NCBI RefSeq assembly: GCF_947500705.1
Contig: NZ_CANMSY010000001.1
Coordinates: 62,001-126,000, forward strand
Direction: 5' to 3'
DNA from: an uncultured Brachybacterium sp.
GTDB lineage: Bacteria; Actinomycetota; Actinomycetes; Actinomycetales; Dermabacteraceae
DNA length: 64,000 nt
A model generated the notes under the pieces. The model saw only the letters and a list, made by a program, of their open reading frames with translations. It had not been told where the DNA came from and ran no database searches. The translations under genes were made by a program, and so were the position numbers. Every line of letters starts with the position of its first letter. Positions within the stretch are counted from its first letter, which is position 1. Of this stretch, positions 1 through 10,048 are shown piece by piece.

Positions 1-426
1 TGGCTGCTGGTCGGCGGCGTCGCCGCCGTCGGACTGCTGGTGATCGCGGTCTTCGCGATCTTCATCGCTTTCCAGGTGCTCACCCGCGGCAATCCGCAGG
101 AGACCGTCGATGACTTCTACACCTCGCTCGAGACCGGTGACTGCGAGCTGTACGAGAATTCCACGACAGAGCAGTTCCGGGAGGGCTTCGGCCTGACCAG
201 CTGCGCGGACTTCGAGGCGGCCTTCTCCGCCGGCGGCACCGCCGACTACACCGTCGACGACCGGGTCAACCGACAGGGCTACGCGATCTTCGACGTCACC
301 GAGTCGTTCACGAGGGACGGTCAGCCGTCGCAGACCCAGGTACGCTTCTTCGTGCGCCGCATCGACGGCCAGTGGGACCTCGACGGCCTGCAGCCGATCG
401 ATGAGGACACGCCCCCGATCGAATGA
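1..426 (+). CDS. Membrane-anchored exported protein, 5' end outside window
   Basis: The gene enters from the left edge, so its N terminus is missing. The first visible residues form a hydrophobic transmembrane helix (LLVGGVAAVGLLVIAVF). About 120 polar residues follow, with an early acidic stretch (ETVDDFYTSLETGDCELY) and two cysteines about 20 residues apart that could pair outside the cell. The shape matches the many actinobacterial one-pass proteins with an NTF2-like or DUF4878-like outer domain, but I cannot name a family securely. It converges on tdk, with only 46 nt between the two stop codons. A start at the GTG at 40 is unlikely because it would cut the membrane helix. Confidence 0.7.
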   Translation, partial: WLLVGGVAAVGLLVIAVFAIFIAFQVLTRGNPQETVDDFYTSLETGDCELYENSTTEQFREGFGLTSCADFEAAFSAGGTADYTVDDRVNRQGYAIFDVTESFTRDGQPSQTQVRFFVRRIDGQWDLDGLQPIDEDTPPIE

Positions 427-472
427 TCTCCGGACTCCGCAGGACCGGTGCAGCGGACGCAGGGCCGACGCA

Positions 473-1063
473 TCAGCCGGGTCCGCGCGGCGCCGCATCC
501 CGCCGATGGCTGCGGCATCTGGCCTGGTAGGACTCGGCATCGCCCACCTGCGCGGCGGTCGGCTGCAGCGCCGTCGCTCCGTCGTCGACGAGCCGGATGT
601 GGAAGGCCGCCTCCGTTCCGCAGACCGTGCACACCGCTGTCAGCTTCACCACCTCCTCGGCCAGGGCCATCAGCGCGGGCAGCGGGGCGAAGGGCTCGCC
701 GTCGTAGGTGATGCACAGCCCGGCGGCCTCGACCTGGATCCCGGCGTCGAGCAGCCTGTGGATCACGGGCACGAGCGGCGGGCCGAAGAACTGGGCCTCG
801 TCGATCGCGATCGTGTGGGGCCTGCCCTCTCCGATCAGCTCCAGCAGCTCCTCGGCGTGCTCGAGCATGCGGGCCGGGAGCGACCGCCCGGCATGGGAGC
901 TCAGCTGATCTGCGCCGCCGCGCTCATCCAGACGGTGACCGACCACCTCCACCCGCAGTCCGGCCAGCCGGGCGCGGTGGACCCTCCGCAGCAGCTCTTC
1001 GGTCTTGCCGGCGAACATCGGACCCGCGATCACGTGCAGTCGTCCTGCCTCCATGGGGCGCAT
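473..1063 (-). CDS. tdk: Thymidine kinase (type II)
   Basis: Cytosolic salvage enzyme that phosphorylates thymidine to dTMP with ATP. The P-loop GPMFAGKT is at residues 14-21, the DEAQFF carboxylate motif at 88-93, and the zinc-lasso ligands are Cys135, Cys138, Cys183 and probably His186. At 196 aa it has the normal family length. Two ATGs compete (1063 and 1054). I chose 1063 because a TAGGCT box lies exactly 12 nt upstream, the same geometry as other apparently leaderless genes in this window, and there is no ribosome-binding site. It is divergent from mug across a 102-nt shared promoter region. Confidence 0.95.
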   Translation of the reverse strand: MRPMEAGRLHVIAGPMFAGKTEELLRRVHRARLAGLRVEVVGHRLDERGGADQLSSHAGRSLPARMLEHAEELLELIGEGRPHTIAIDEAQFFGPPLVPVIHRLLDAGIQVEAAGLCITYDGEPFAPLPALMALAEEVVKLTAVCTVCGTEAAFHIRLVDDGATALQPTAAQVGDAESYQARCRSHRRDAAPRGPG

Positions 1064-1069
1064 GCCCTC

Positions 1070-1075
1070 AGCCTA
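1070..1075 (-). promoter_or_regulatory. Putative -10 box for leaderless tdk
   Basis: On the minus strand this reads TAGGCT, with its first base 12 nt before the tdk ATG at 1063. The transcript would then begin at or next to the start codon. No convincing -35 box was found. Confidence 0.45.
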
Positions 1076-1153
1076 CGTGCGGGCGGCGAGGTCCGCCCTT
1101 CGTCGTCGGCGCAGTTCGCGCCGCTCCCACTGCGGCCGGGATCATCGTGGCAG

Positions 1154-1159
1154 TACAGT
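1154..1159 (+). promoter_or_regulatory. Putative -10 box for leaderless mug
   Basis: TACAGT, with its first base 12 nt before the mug ATG at 1166 and no Shine-Dalgarno sequence between. It has the same spacing as the boxes before tdk and before three genes at 57-59 kb. Confidence 0.5.
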
Positions 1160-1165
1160 GCCGGG

Positions 1166-1816
1166 ATGAGCACTCGGCGTCCCTCCCCTCTCGCGGGCCG
1201 GAAGCCCACCAAGCAGGATCTCGCCGCCTTCGCCACCTCGGATCCGGAATCGATCGACGATGTGCTGCCTGATCCGGCGCAGGACCCACCGCTGCGGCTG
1301 CTGATCGTCGGCATCAACCCCGGCCTCTGGACCGCAGCGGTCAACGCCCCTTTCGCGCGGCCCGGCAACCGATTCTGGCCCTCGCTGCACAGGGCGGGCC
1401 TCACCTCCCGGCTGGTCGACGCCTCCCGCGGGCTGGATCCCGAGGACGAGCAGGACCTCCACCGACGCGGCATCGGCATCACGAATCTGATCGGTCGCGC
1501 CACCGTCCGCGCTGATGAGCTGGGACGCGAGGAGCTGCAGCGCTCCGGCTCCCGGCTGATCACCCGGCTGGAGCAGCTGCGACCACAGACCGTCGCGATC
1601 GCAGGGATCACCGCGTTCCGCTCCGCCTACCGCCTGCCCAAGGCACGGCTCGGCCTCCAGGACCCGGACGAGGTCACCGGCTGGCCTGCTGGCGTCGCAC
1701 TGTGGGTGGTGCCGCAGCCGAGCGGGCTGAATGCCCACGCCTCCGTGGCGTCGCTCGCCGAGAACTGGCGCGAGGTCGCCCGCAGCGCCGGTATCCAGCA
1801 CCACGACGAGAGCTGA
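1166..1816 (+). CDS. mug: G/U mismatch-specific uracil-DNA glycosylase
   Basis: DNA-repair glycosylase of the Mug/TDG branch of the uracil-DNA glycosylase superfamily. It removes uracil or thymine-derived lesions mispaired with G. Motif 1, GINPGL, is at residues 49-54, with the Asn expected for this branch. A FARPGNRFWP segment follows at about 63-72, and the second motif reads QPSGLNAHAS near the C terminus. The protein has 216 aa. The reading frame stays open far upstream, across the tdk region, but family similarity begins just after ATG 1166, and the TACAGT box 12 nt before it supports that start. Confidence 0.93.
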   Translation: MSTRRPSPLAGRKPTKQDLAAFATSDPESIDDVLPDPAQDPPLRLLIVGINPGLWTAAVNAPFARPGNRFWPSLHRAGLTSRLVDASRGLDPEDEQDLHRRGIGITNLIGRATVRADELGREELQRSGSRLITRLEQLRPQTVAIAGITAFRSAYRLPKARLGLQDPDEVTGWPAGVALWVVPQPSGLNAHASVASLAENWREVARSAGIQHHDES

Positions 1817-2047
1817 TCACCTCCGGCGGACCGGGCAGGGCCCCGGATCGCCGGGGGATCTCTTCGGCATCCCCGAAGAATCGTGACCCCGGCGGAGCGA
1901 GCGCGACCGCGTCGGAGGCGTGAACGACATCCCCGGTCACCGTCGTTCACAGGACGTGCGCGGACGCACCGCAGGGCGGATCGTGCAGGGAGCACCCCTG
2001 ATCCGACGACCAGCCCTGATCCGACGACACTGACGAGCGGAGCCCTC

Positions 2048-3406
2048 GTGTCCCCCAAGCCCCTGATCCTGAACCTGTTCGAGATGAACTGCGTCGGCCA
2101 CATCACCCACGGGCTGTGGCGACTGCCCGGCAACAACCGCCACCGCTACACCGACCTGTCCTACTGGACCGAACTCGCGCAGATCGCCGAGTCCGGCGGG
2201 TTCACCGCGATCTTCCTGGCCGATGTGGTGGGCGCCTACGACACCTACGGCGGCTCCGCCGAGACGGCCCTGCGAGAGGGGCTGCAGATCCCCAACAACG
2301 ATCCGATGCTGGTGGTCCCGGCGATGGCCGCGGTCACCGAGCGACTCGGCTTCGGGATCACCTTCTCCACGAGCTACGAACCGCCCTTCGCCTTCGCCCG
2401 GCGCATGTCCACCCTGGACCACCTCACCGGCGGACGGGTGGGATGGAACATCGTCACCTCCTACCTCCCCAACGCCGCCCGCAACTTCGGGCTCGCCGAC
2501 GAGATCGAGCACGATCACCGCTACGAGATCGCCGACGAATACCTCGAGGTGGTCTACAAGCTCTGGGAGGGCTCGTGGGAGGACGACGCCGTGGTGCGGG
2601 ACACCGACGCCGGCATCTACGCGGACCCCACGAAGGTCCACCGCATCGACCATGTCGGTGAGAACTTCTCCGTCGCCGGCCCGCACCTGTCCGAGCCCTC
2701 CCCGCAGCGCACCCCGGCCCTGATCCTCGCCACCGCCTCCCCGGCGGGCGCCCTGCGCGCCGGGCGCCACGCCGAGCTGGTCTTCACCCACGGCCCGCTG
2801 CTCGAGCGCACCGTCCCCGCCGTGCGCGCCGCCGCCGAGGAGGCCGGTCGCGATCCCGCCGCCCCGAAGTTCGTGGTCCAGGCGGCGGTGATCACGGCCC
2901 GCACCCAGGAAGAGGTCGACGCCAAGCTCGCCGAGTACCGGGAGCACCGCTCGACCGAGGGCATGCTCGTGCACCAGTCGATCCCGATCCGGGCGCTCGA
3001 GCATCCGCGCGAGCGGACCATCGCCGAGGCACTCGAGGTCGAGGGCCTGCCGGCGGACACCCCCGTGGGCCGCCGTGGCGCTGCCTCGACCGTCGGCGAC
3101 CTGCTGGATGCTGTGGACGAGGCCTGGCAGGACCGGTTCTTCGTGGCCGGCACGCCGGAGGAGGTCGCGGATGCGATCGAGCACTGGCTCGATGTGGAGG
3201 GCATCGACGGGATCAACCTGCGCCAGTACCACTCCTTCGACACCGTGCGCGACTTCGCGGAGCTGGTCTCCCCGATCCTGCGGGAGCGCGGCCGCCTGCC
3301 CGAGCTGGAGGGCACCCTGCGCCGTCGACTGAGCGGGAGCGACCGGCTCCCGGCGGAGCATCCCGCTGCGCAGTTCCGCGGCGCTTTCACGGATCAGGGC
3401 GTCTGA
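2048..3406 (+). CDS. NtaA/SnaA/DszA-family FMN-dependent monooxygenase
   Basis: A 452-aa bacterial-luciferase-like TIM-barrel protein of the NtaA/SnaA/SoxA(DszA) group. These enzymes use FMNH2 from a separate reductase to oxygenate chelators, sulfur compounds or antibiotics precursors. Visible hallmarks are the N-terminal LNLFEMNCVGH segment, ADVVGAYDTYGGS, the conserved GWNIVTS segment and LILATASPAG. The GTG start at 2048 has an AGCGGAG-type binding site just upstream; the frame is open before it but without similarity. No reductase gene is adjacent. Candidate flavin reductases are encoded at 37085 and 60015, but a partnership is speculation. The substrate is unknown. Confidence 0.88.
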   Translation: MSPKPLILNLFEMNCVGHITHGLWRLPGNNRHRYTDLSYWTELAQIAESGGFTAIFLADVVGAYDTYGGSAETALREGLQIPNNDPMLVVPAMAAVTERLGFGITFSTSYEPPFAFARRMSTLDHLTGGRVGWNIVTSYLPNAARNFGLADEIEHDHRYEIADEYLEVVYKLWEGSWEDDAVVRDTDAGIYADPTKVHRIDHVGENFSVAGPHLSEPSPQRTPALILATASPAGALRAGRHAELVFTHGPLLERTVPAVRAAAEEAGRDPAAPKFVVQAAVITARTQEEVDAKLAEYREHRSTEGMLVHQSIPIRALEHPRERTIAEALEVEGLPADTPVGRRGAASTVGDLLDAVDEAWQDRFFVAGTPEEVADAIEHWLDVEGIDGINLRQYHSFDTVRDFAELVSPILRERGRLPELEGTLRRRLSGSDRLPAEHPAAQFRGAFTDQGV

Positions 3407-3642
3407 GCAGCGGAGCGCTCGATCTCTGCCGAGCCGGTCTCCGGCACCCCGCTGAGGGTCCCGATCAGCCGGCACCACACCCCGCAGCAGCACCCCGGGG
3501 CGTGAACCGCCGGACCGGGCGAGCTCGCCGAAATGCTTGCGACGGACGGTCCGGCGTGGAAGTGTGGAGCGGACCCAGGCGGGGCGACGAGGCCGAGCTG
3601 GATGCACTCTCCCCCGCACGTCGAGCACGTTGGAGGTCACCT

Positions 3643-4749
3643 GTGAAACTGCCTTGGCTCACGCCTGTCCTGGACCAGAACGGTCCCCTGATCTCGGTCC
3701 ATCTCGACACCACGCGGACCGATCCGCAGGCCGCCGGCGAGCTCGAGGCGAGGTGGGCGCAGCTGCGTTCTCGGCTCGGTGCGGAAGGTGCCCCGCAGTC
3801 CCTCCTCACCCAGATCGAGGACACGGTCCTCAGCCCTTCACCTCTCGGCGGTCGCCACGGACGCTCCCTCTTCGCCTCGGACACCGAGATCCTGGTGGAT
3901 CGGGTGCTTCCGGTGCCGCCGCTGCAGGAGTCCGCCCATCGCGGGGAGTTCCCGACGCTGCTCCCCCTGCTCCGGCTGATCCCTTTCGCGGTCAGCCAGC
4001 TGCTGATCGTGGTGGACCGTGCCGGCGCGGACCTGCATCTGCGCTCCCCGGAGAATCCCTCGATCAGCCGAAGTGCCAACGGTCTGGGTGAGGACGCGAC
4101 GGTCGAGGGCGGTCACGACGTGCTCCACAAGGCGAGCCTGGGCGGAGGAGCCCAGCACGGCTGGCGGGCGGACAACTACGAGGCGCGGGTCGAGGATTCC
4201 TGGGAGCGCAACGCCGATGCTGTCGCCGGGACGGTCGAGAAGATCCTGCGGGAGCGCCAGGTCGACATGGTGATGCTCAGCGGTGACGTGCGCGCGATCG
4301 GCCTGCTGCGCGATGCGCTGGGCCGGGAGACCCGGGAGCGGCTGATCGAGGTCCAGGGAGGCAGCCGCGGCGTCGCGCTGGACCGCGGCCCGTTCCGCGA
4401 GGAGCTTCGACTGACCACCGACGACTTCATCGCAGCCCGCCAACAGGAGCTCGCGGAGCGGTTCCGGGAGAGCCAGGCCCGCGACGGCGCCTCGGTCGGA
4501 GGGGCGGCGGAGGTCTGGCAGGCCCTCTCCCGCGGCCAGGTCGAGGAGCTGGTGTTCGTCACCGGTCACGAGCCCGCCGGCATCGAGGAGCTGCTGCGCG
4601 GGGCGCTCGCCACCGACGCGGCCATCTCCGCCCTCCAGGAGGACGCCGACGGGATCCCCGAGGGTGTCGGGGCACTGCTGCGCTGGCGCGATGAGACCAC
4701 TCCGTCCAACAGCATCGGCTCGATGTCCGGAGACGCCCGCCGCGAATGA
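3643..4749 (+). CDS. baeRF2-type (Vms1/eRF1-like) protein
   Basis: A 368-aa cytosolic protein resembling the bacterial release-factor-like family 2 (baeRF2, Rv2629-like), which shares a fold with eRF1 and the tRNA hydrolase Vms1. Supporting features are the N-terminal LISVHLDTTR strand, the central FAVSQLLIVVDRAGADLHL segment and a C-terminal half with VDMVMLSGDVRAIGLLRDAL and ELVFVTGHEP. The role suggested for the family is translation or ribosome stress, which is not demonstrated for this gene. The GTG start at 3643 is well supported by GGAGGT at 3632-3637. A strong hairpin follows the stop. Confidence 0.8.
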   Translation: MKLPWLTPVLDQNGPLISVHLDTTRTDPQAAGELEARWAQLRSRLGAEGAPQSLLTQIEDTVLSPSPLGGRHGRSLFASDTEILVDRVLPVPPLQESAHRGEFPTLLPLLRLIPFAVSQLLIVVDRAGADLHLRSPENPSISRSANGLGEDATVEGGHDVLHKASLGGGAQHGWRADNYEARVEDSWERNADAVAGTVEKILRERQVDMVMLSGDVRAIGLLRDALGRETRERLIEVQGGSRGVALDRGPFREELRLTTDDFIAARQQELAERFRESQARDGASVGGAAEVWQALSRGQVEELVFVTGHEPAGIEELLRGALATDAAISALQEDADGIPEGVGALLRWRDETTPSNSIGSMSGDARRE

Positions 4750-4756
4750 TCGAGGA

Positions 4757-4785
4757 CGGGGAGCGGCGGGCTGCGCCGCTCCCCG
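4757..4785 (+). terminator. Hairpin terminator after the baeRF2 gene
   Basis: A perfect 12-bp stem (4757-4768 with 4774-4785; core GGGGAGCGGCG) closes a 5-nt loop, starting 8 nt after the stop codon. It lacks a clear U-tract, as is common in actinobacteria. Confidence 0.65.
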
Positions 4786-4824
4786 GTCCCTCGGTCTCCC
4801 GGTCTCCCGGCCCCCCGGTCCTCG
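4785..4824. repeat. Octamer tandem repeat, five degenerate units
   Basis: Units of 8 bp: GGTCCCTC, GGTCTCCC, GGTCTCCC, GGCCCCCC, GGTCCTCG. The array lies directly behind the terminator hairpin. It is one of several short arrays found at gene ends in this window. Confidence 0.6.
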
Positions 4825-4925
4825 ACCGTTCGGTCCCCCGCCTCGCGCACTTCTGCAGCGTGCACGAGGATGGCAGGCCCGGAGCACCCGGGGAGCCGAA
4901 CCCGACGATCAGTGCAGGAGTGACC

Positions 4926-5252
4926 ATGCCCGAGGCCTGGAGCCCGAAGCGCGAACGCCAGTACCAGCACATCAAGGACAGCCAGATCGAGCGCGGCACC
5001 TCAGAGGACGAGGCGGAGGAGATCGCCGCTCGCACCGTGAACAAGACCCGCGCCCAGGAGGGCGAGTCCGAGGAGGCGAGCCGCACCTCCGTGGAGGACA
5101 AGTCACCCTCGGAGCGCGGCGGCGAGCGCTCCCACTCCGGTGCGCAGGGGCGCACCAAGGATCAGCTCTACCAGGACGCGAAGCGTCAGGGTGTCGAGGG
5201 TCGCTCGACCATGGACAAGGAGGAGCTGAAGAACGCCGTCGAGGATCGGTGA
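4926..5252 (+). CDS. Small charged protein of the type often labelled plasmid stabilization protein
   Basis: A 108-aa, very hydrophilic protein. It starts with EAWSPKRERQYQHIKDSQIERG and an acidic helix (EDEAEEIAARTVNK), then a Ser/Glu-rich linker, and ends in a short Rho-N/SAP-like helical motif (TKDQLYQDAKRQGVEGRSTM). Homologues in actinobacteria and proteobacteria are commonly labelled plasmid stabilization protein, but I know of no experimental role and none should be assumed. The ATG at 4926 is preceded by GGAG at 4917-4920. It stands alone between a terminator and the TerC riboswitch. Confidence 0.75.
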   Translation: MPEAWSPKRERQYQHIKDSQIERGTSEDEAEEIAARTVNKTRAQEGESEEASRTSVEDKSPSERGGERSHSGAQGRTKDQLYQDAKRQGVEGRSTMDKEELKNAVEDR

Positions 5253-5307
5253 TCCCGCCGGAGTGAGTCCGCTTGCAGGGGCTTCCCAGGGATCCGGGGG
5301 CCGCCTG

Positions 5308-5313
5308 TAGACT
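5308..5313 (+). promoter_or_regulatory. Candidate -10 box for the TerC leader
   Basis: TAGACT lies 7-12 nt upstream of the conserved start of the predicted riboswitch, so a transcript begun here would carry the aptamer. No good -35 hexamer is evident. Confidence 0.35.
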
Positions 5314-5319
5314 CGGCCC

Positions 5320-5432
5320 CGGCAACGGGGGAGTATCCACCACGCTGTGCACGTCATCACGAGGACTGTCATCGGTCCTCCGGGCGCAGCGGCCCATCGC
5401 CTCGAGCGATGGGTGGAGAGACTCGGGTCATC
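5320..5432 (+). ncRNA. Probable yybP-ykoY manganese riboswitch
   Basis: The 5' leader of the TerC gene carries the conserved blocks of this Mn2+-sensing riboswitch in the right order. GGGGAGTA is at 5327-5334 and a GTCATCA segment at 5353-5359, followed by a GAGGACTG...CGGTCCTC stem-loop. CCGGGCGCAGCGG is at 5380-5392, a second stem (CCATCGCCTCGAGCGATGG) at 5394-5412, and the closing GGAGAGACTC at 5415-5424. The family classically precedes TerC-like exporters. I did not resolve the outer P1 helix by eye, so the ends are approximate. It should switch on TerC expression at high manganese. Confidence 0.7.
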
Positions 5433-5454
5433 ACCCAAATCTGGAAAGTGCCCT

Positions 5455-6846
5455 ATGACTGTCTCCCCACTCGTCTGGATCGTCACCATCGTGGCGGTCC
5501 TCGGCCTGCTGGCCTTCGACTACTTCTTCCATGTGCGCAAGGCGCACATCCCCACTATTCGTGAAGCGGCCATCTGGTCCGCCATCTACGTGGGCATCGC
5601 ACTGCTCTTCGGCGTCGGAGTGTTCCTCTTCGGCGGCAGCACGATGGGCGGCGAGTACTTCGCCGGCTATGTCACCGAGAAGGCTCTCTCGGTGGACAAC
5701 CTCTTCGTGTTCCTCGTGATCATCGGGGCCTTCGCGGTCCCCCGCGAGGATCAGCAGAAGGTGCTGCTGTTCGGCATCACCTTTGCCATCATCGCCCGGT
5801 CCGGGATGATCGCGATCGGCGCTGCCGCGATCGACGCGTTCGCCTCGGTCTTCTACCTCTTCGGCGCGATCCTGCTGGTCACCGCCGCGAAGATGATCTT
5901 CGACGAGTTCAAGGACGAGTCGCAGGACGAGGAGAAGGAGAGTTTCTTCGTCCGCGTCGTCAAGCGGTATCTCCCCGCGACCGACGAGTACGACGGCGAC
6001 AAGTTCTTCACCATCGAGAACGGCAAGCGCGTCCTCACCCCGATGCTGCTGGTCATGATCGCCATCGGCGCCACCGACATCCTGTTCGCCCTCGACTCGA
6101 TCCCGGCGATCTTCGGCCTCACCCAGAACACCTATATCGTGTTCACCGCGACCGTGTTCTCGCTGCTGGGTCTGCGCCAGCTGTACTTCCTCATCGATGG
6201 CCTGCTGGATCGCCTGGTGTACCTCTCGTACGGCCTGTCGATCATCCTCGCCTTCATCGGCGTGAAGCTCGTCTTCCACGCTCTGCACGAGAACGAGCTC
6301 CCCTTCATCAATGGCGGTGAGCCGGTGCACGCGGTTCCGGAGATCACCACCGGCTTCTCGCTGACGGTCATCGTCGGCGTCCTGATCGTCACGGTGCTCG
6401 CCTCGCTGATGTCCCCCAAGGGCCGGGCACAGGCCACGGTCAACAACGCCCACCGCGAGGCACTGGCCTACATCGAGATGAGCTACGCAAGCTTCGAGGC
6501 GAAGCGCGATCAGATGTACGACCGCATGATCGCGCACGAGAAGATGATCGACTCCCTGCCCGCGAAGTACGAGGACATGGTCGTGGCGGAGAAGAACGTG
6601 CGCGAGATCCTCGCGGACGCGCACACCCTGCACGACCGGCGGATCGGGTTCAACGAGCGCGGCGAGCGCTCGGACGAGCTGCCCGAGGGTCTCGTGGTCA
6701 CACGCGCCGACGGCACCGTCGCGACGGATCCCAGCGGCAACGTCATCACCGTCGCAGAGGAGCAGGCAGTCCGTGCGCAGAAGGAGGCCAAGCATCGGGA
6801 GCGCGAGCAGGCCCGTGAGGACCATGCCGCTGCGCGCAAGGGCTGA
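5455..6846 (+). CDS. TerC-family membrane protein, probable Mn2+ exporter
   Basis: A 463-aa integral membrane protein of the TerC/Alx family. Its first helix starts at once (LVWIVTIVAVLGLLAF), and the two family signatures with acidic residues inside the membrane are present: EKALSVDNLFVFLVI at about 75-90 and ATDILFALDSIPAI at about 203-217. The C-terminal ~130 residues are a charged cytosolic tail. Recent work on the family points to manganese efflux, also during metal loading of exported enzymes, rather than tellurite itself, and the upstream riboswitch agrees. The ATG at 5455 has GGAAAG just upstream. An earlier in-frame GTG lies inside the aptamer and is rejected. Confidence 0.9.
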   Translation: MTVSPLVWIVTIVAVLGLLAFDYFFHVRKAHIPTIREAAIWSAIYVGIALLFGVGVFLFGGSTMGGEYFAGYVTEKALSVDNLFVFLVIIGAFAVPREDQQKVLLFGITFAIIARSGMIAIGAAAIDAFASVFYLFGAILLVTAAKMIFDEFKDESQDEEKESFFVRVVKRYLPATDEYDGDKFFTIENGKRVLTPMLLVMIAIGATDILFALDSIPAIFGLTQNTYIVFTATVFSLLGLRQLYFLIDGLLDRLVYLSYGLSIILAFIGVKLVFHALHENELPFINGGEPVHAVPEITTGFSLTVIVGVLIVTVLASLMSPKGRAQATVNNAHREALAYIEMSYASFEAKRDQMYDRMIAHEKMIDSLPAKYEDMVVAEKNVREILADAHTLHDRRIGFNERGERSDELPEGLVVTRADGTVATDPSGNVITVAEEQAVRAQKEAKHREREQAREDHAAARKG

Positions 6847-6864
6847 TCTACCACAGCCCACCGG

Positions 6865-6897
6865 ACGGCGCCCCTCGGACTTCTCGAGGGGCGCCGT
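6865..6897. terminator. Bidirectional terminator between TerC and YhhN genes
   Basis: A perfect 13-bp stem (6865-6877 with 6885-6897; core GGCGCCCCTCG) closes a 7-nt loop, flanked by T residues on the + side. It sits between two convergent genes and can serve both. Confidence 0.85.
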
Positions 6898-6903
6898 TCC
6901 TGC

Positions 6904-7557
6904 TCAGCGGCGACCGGCTGGTGCTTCGCCGTCCGCCCGCCGCACCGCGAGGACGAGCAGAACCTGTGCGGCGAGATACGTGGTCATCACCCACACGCTG
7001 TGCGCCGGGAGCGTGAGCACCCCGAAGGCGTCCAGGGCGATCAGGGAATCGGAGACCACGAACACCGCGCCGCCGAGCGTCCCGAGCCGTCCCAGGCCGG
7101 TGGCCAGCAGTGCCATCGCGCAGATCGCCACCGCGTAGATCAGGACCGCGGGCAGCAGCCTCCCGGCCCCGAGGGCTGAGAGCGCGACGATCAGCAGTGC
7201 CACGAGCAGGTAGATCAGGACCGCTCGAGGGCGGCGCAGCCACGAGCCATGCCGCCACGGCCAGAAGGCGACCGCATAGAGCAGCTGCGCGATCAGGAAG
7301 CTGCCCAGCATGCCGAGGAACCCGGGCTCTCCGCCGACGAAGCGAGGGATCGTGTCGCCGAGCCAGGAGAAGCCGAGGGCGATCAGGGCCAGACGCACCA
7401 GGAGTCCGCGAGGCGCTGCGGTGCCTGCCCAGAGGGCGAGGGCGAGCAGCGGCATCAGGAGCACCTGCGTGACCTCCGCGACCGGCCCGATCCTGAACCA
7501 CTGCGCCGCCAGGTGCGTGATCCCGACCGCGACCAGGACCGTCATCGCGGCACGCAT
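6904..7557 (-). CDS. YhhN-family membrane protein (lysoplasmalogenase-like)
   Basis: A 217-aa protein with about eight membrane helices and the family pattern of small polar motifs (FSWLGDTIPRF near residue 65, VVSDSLIALDAF near 165). The YhhN family includes TMEM86 lysoplasmalogenases, which hydrolyse the vinyl ether bond of lysoplasmalogens. Bacterial members are mostly untested, so the activity is inference. The start at 7557 has a GAGGGAG site just upstream; a second ATG at 7545 is possible. It is divergent from the macrolide kinase gene. Confidence 0.8.
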   Translation of the reverse strand: MRAAMTVLVAVGITHLAAQWFRIGPVAEVTQVLLMPLLALALWAGTAAPRGLLVRLALIALGFSWLGDTIPRFVGGEPGFLGMLGSFLIAQLLYAVAFWPWRHGSWLRRPRAVLIYLLVALLIVALSALGAGRLLPAVLIYAVAICAMALLATGLGRLGTLGGAVFVVSDSLIALDAFGVLTLPAHSVWVMTTYLAAQVLLVLAVRRADGEAPAGRR

Positions 7558-7702
7558 CGACTGCTCCCTCGCGGCGGCGGGTCCGCGCCCGTCACATGGT
7601 CGATGCTTCCTCGCATACCGAGAGGATACGTGCGGCGCGCAGGGTGGGAAAGGGTGGGAAATGACCTGGCCGTGGCCCGAGGGGCGATGGCACCATGCAG
7701 GG

Positions 7703-8603
7703 ATGCCTGACTTCGACGCGCCCGTGCCACCCGCCGACCTGGACGAGCTGCTCGCGCTCGCCTCCGCCCATGGCCTCGACCTCGGCGGTGCGACATTGCG
7801 CACCGAGGAGATCGGCCTCGACTTCCGGGTCGCGATGGCCCGCGCGAGCGATGGCCAGGATTGGGTGCTGCGCATCCCCCGTCGGCCGGACGTGCTGGAC
7901 CGCGCCGCAGTGGAGGGCCGCCTGCTGGCCGTGGTGGCCCCGCATCTGGAGGTCGCGGTGCCGGACTGGCGGATCAGCACCTCCGAGCTGATCGCCTATC
8001 CCCTGCTCCCCGGCACGCCGGGCCTCACGGTCAGCGCCGACGGCGAGGTGACCTGGAATGTCGACATGGCCTCCACCGTCTACGCCGCCTCGCTCGGCAC
8101 TGCGGCGGCCCAGCTGCAGGCGGTGGATCCCGAGGCTGCCGCCGCGACCGGCATCGAGGTGCGCTCCCCCGCCGAGGTGCGGGAGGCATGGGGCCGGGAC
8201 CTGTCCCGCGTGGCCGGTGAGTTCGAGATCGCGCCGTCCCTTCGAAAGCGTTGGGATGCCTGGCTCGTCGAGGACAGCTACTGGCCGCAGCACTCGGTGC
8301 TCACCCATGGCGAGATCTATCCGGGCCACACCCTGGTCGAGGGCGAGCGGATCAGCGCGATCCTGGACTGGACCACGGCCGCGATCGGCGACCCTGCCAA
8401 GGACCTCATGTTCCATCAGGTCAGCGCGCCGCCGGAAGCCTTCGAGGCCATGCTCGACGCGTACACCGCGGGCGGGGGACGGATCTGGCCGCGCCTGGCC
8501 GAGCACTGCACCGAGATGTTCTCCGCCGGGCCGATCGGCTACGGCCTCTTCGCGCTCGAGACCGGCCAGGCCGCGCATCACGAAGCGGCCGCGGCCGCCC
8601 TGA

Positions 8604-8623
<20 letters not shown>
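7703..8623 (+). CDS. mph: Macrolide 2'-phosphotransferase, Mph(H)-like
   Basis: A 306-aa kinase of the aminoglycoside/macrolide phosphotransferase fold. These enzymes use GTP to phosphorylate the 2'-OH of the desosamine sugar, which inactivates the drug in the cytosol. The N-lobe has WVLRIPRRPDV, with the lysine-equivalent strand. The catalytic loop reads LTHGEIYPGHTLV near residues 200-212 and the metal-binding segment AILDWTTAAIGDPAKD near 219-234. The usual loop has HGD; here the sequence shows HGE, which deserves checking. Similarity to the chromosomal Mph(H) of Brachybacterium is from memory. Base composition matches the surroundings and there is no mobile element, so this looks like an intrinsic gene. 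Confidence 0.88.
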
Positions 8624-9943
<1,320 letters not shown>

Positions 9944-10010
9944 TCTCTTCCGGCAGCTGCGCTCCCCTCCTCCGGGCCGCAGCCACCGCGCGGCTGCGCC
10001 GCATCGTCCG

Positions 10011-10048
10011 GGACGGCCGGGCCACCCTCACCGGTGGCCCGGCCGTCC
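10011..10048 (+). terminator. Strong terminator after the rpf gene
   Basis: A perfect 16-bp stem (10011-10026 with 10033-10048; core GACGGCCGGGCCACC) closes a 6-nt loop, 68 nt after the stop codon. Confidence 0.85.

Noticed and set aside
401-1165. N-terminal extension of the mug frame by 255 codons
   Set aside because: It overlaps tdk in antisense and has no homology. A leaderless promoter and family length support the start at 1166.
5347-5454. An upstream GTG start for the TerC gene
   Set aside because: It lies inside the predicted riboswitch, and the added residues have no similarity to TerC proteins.
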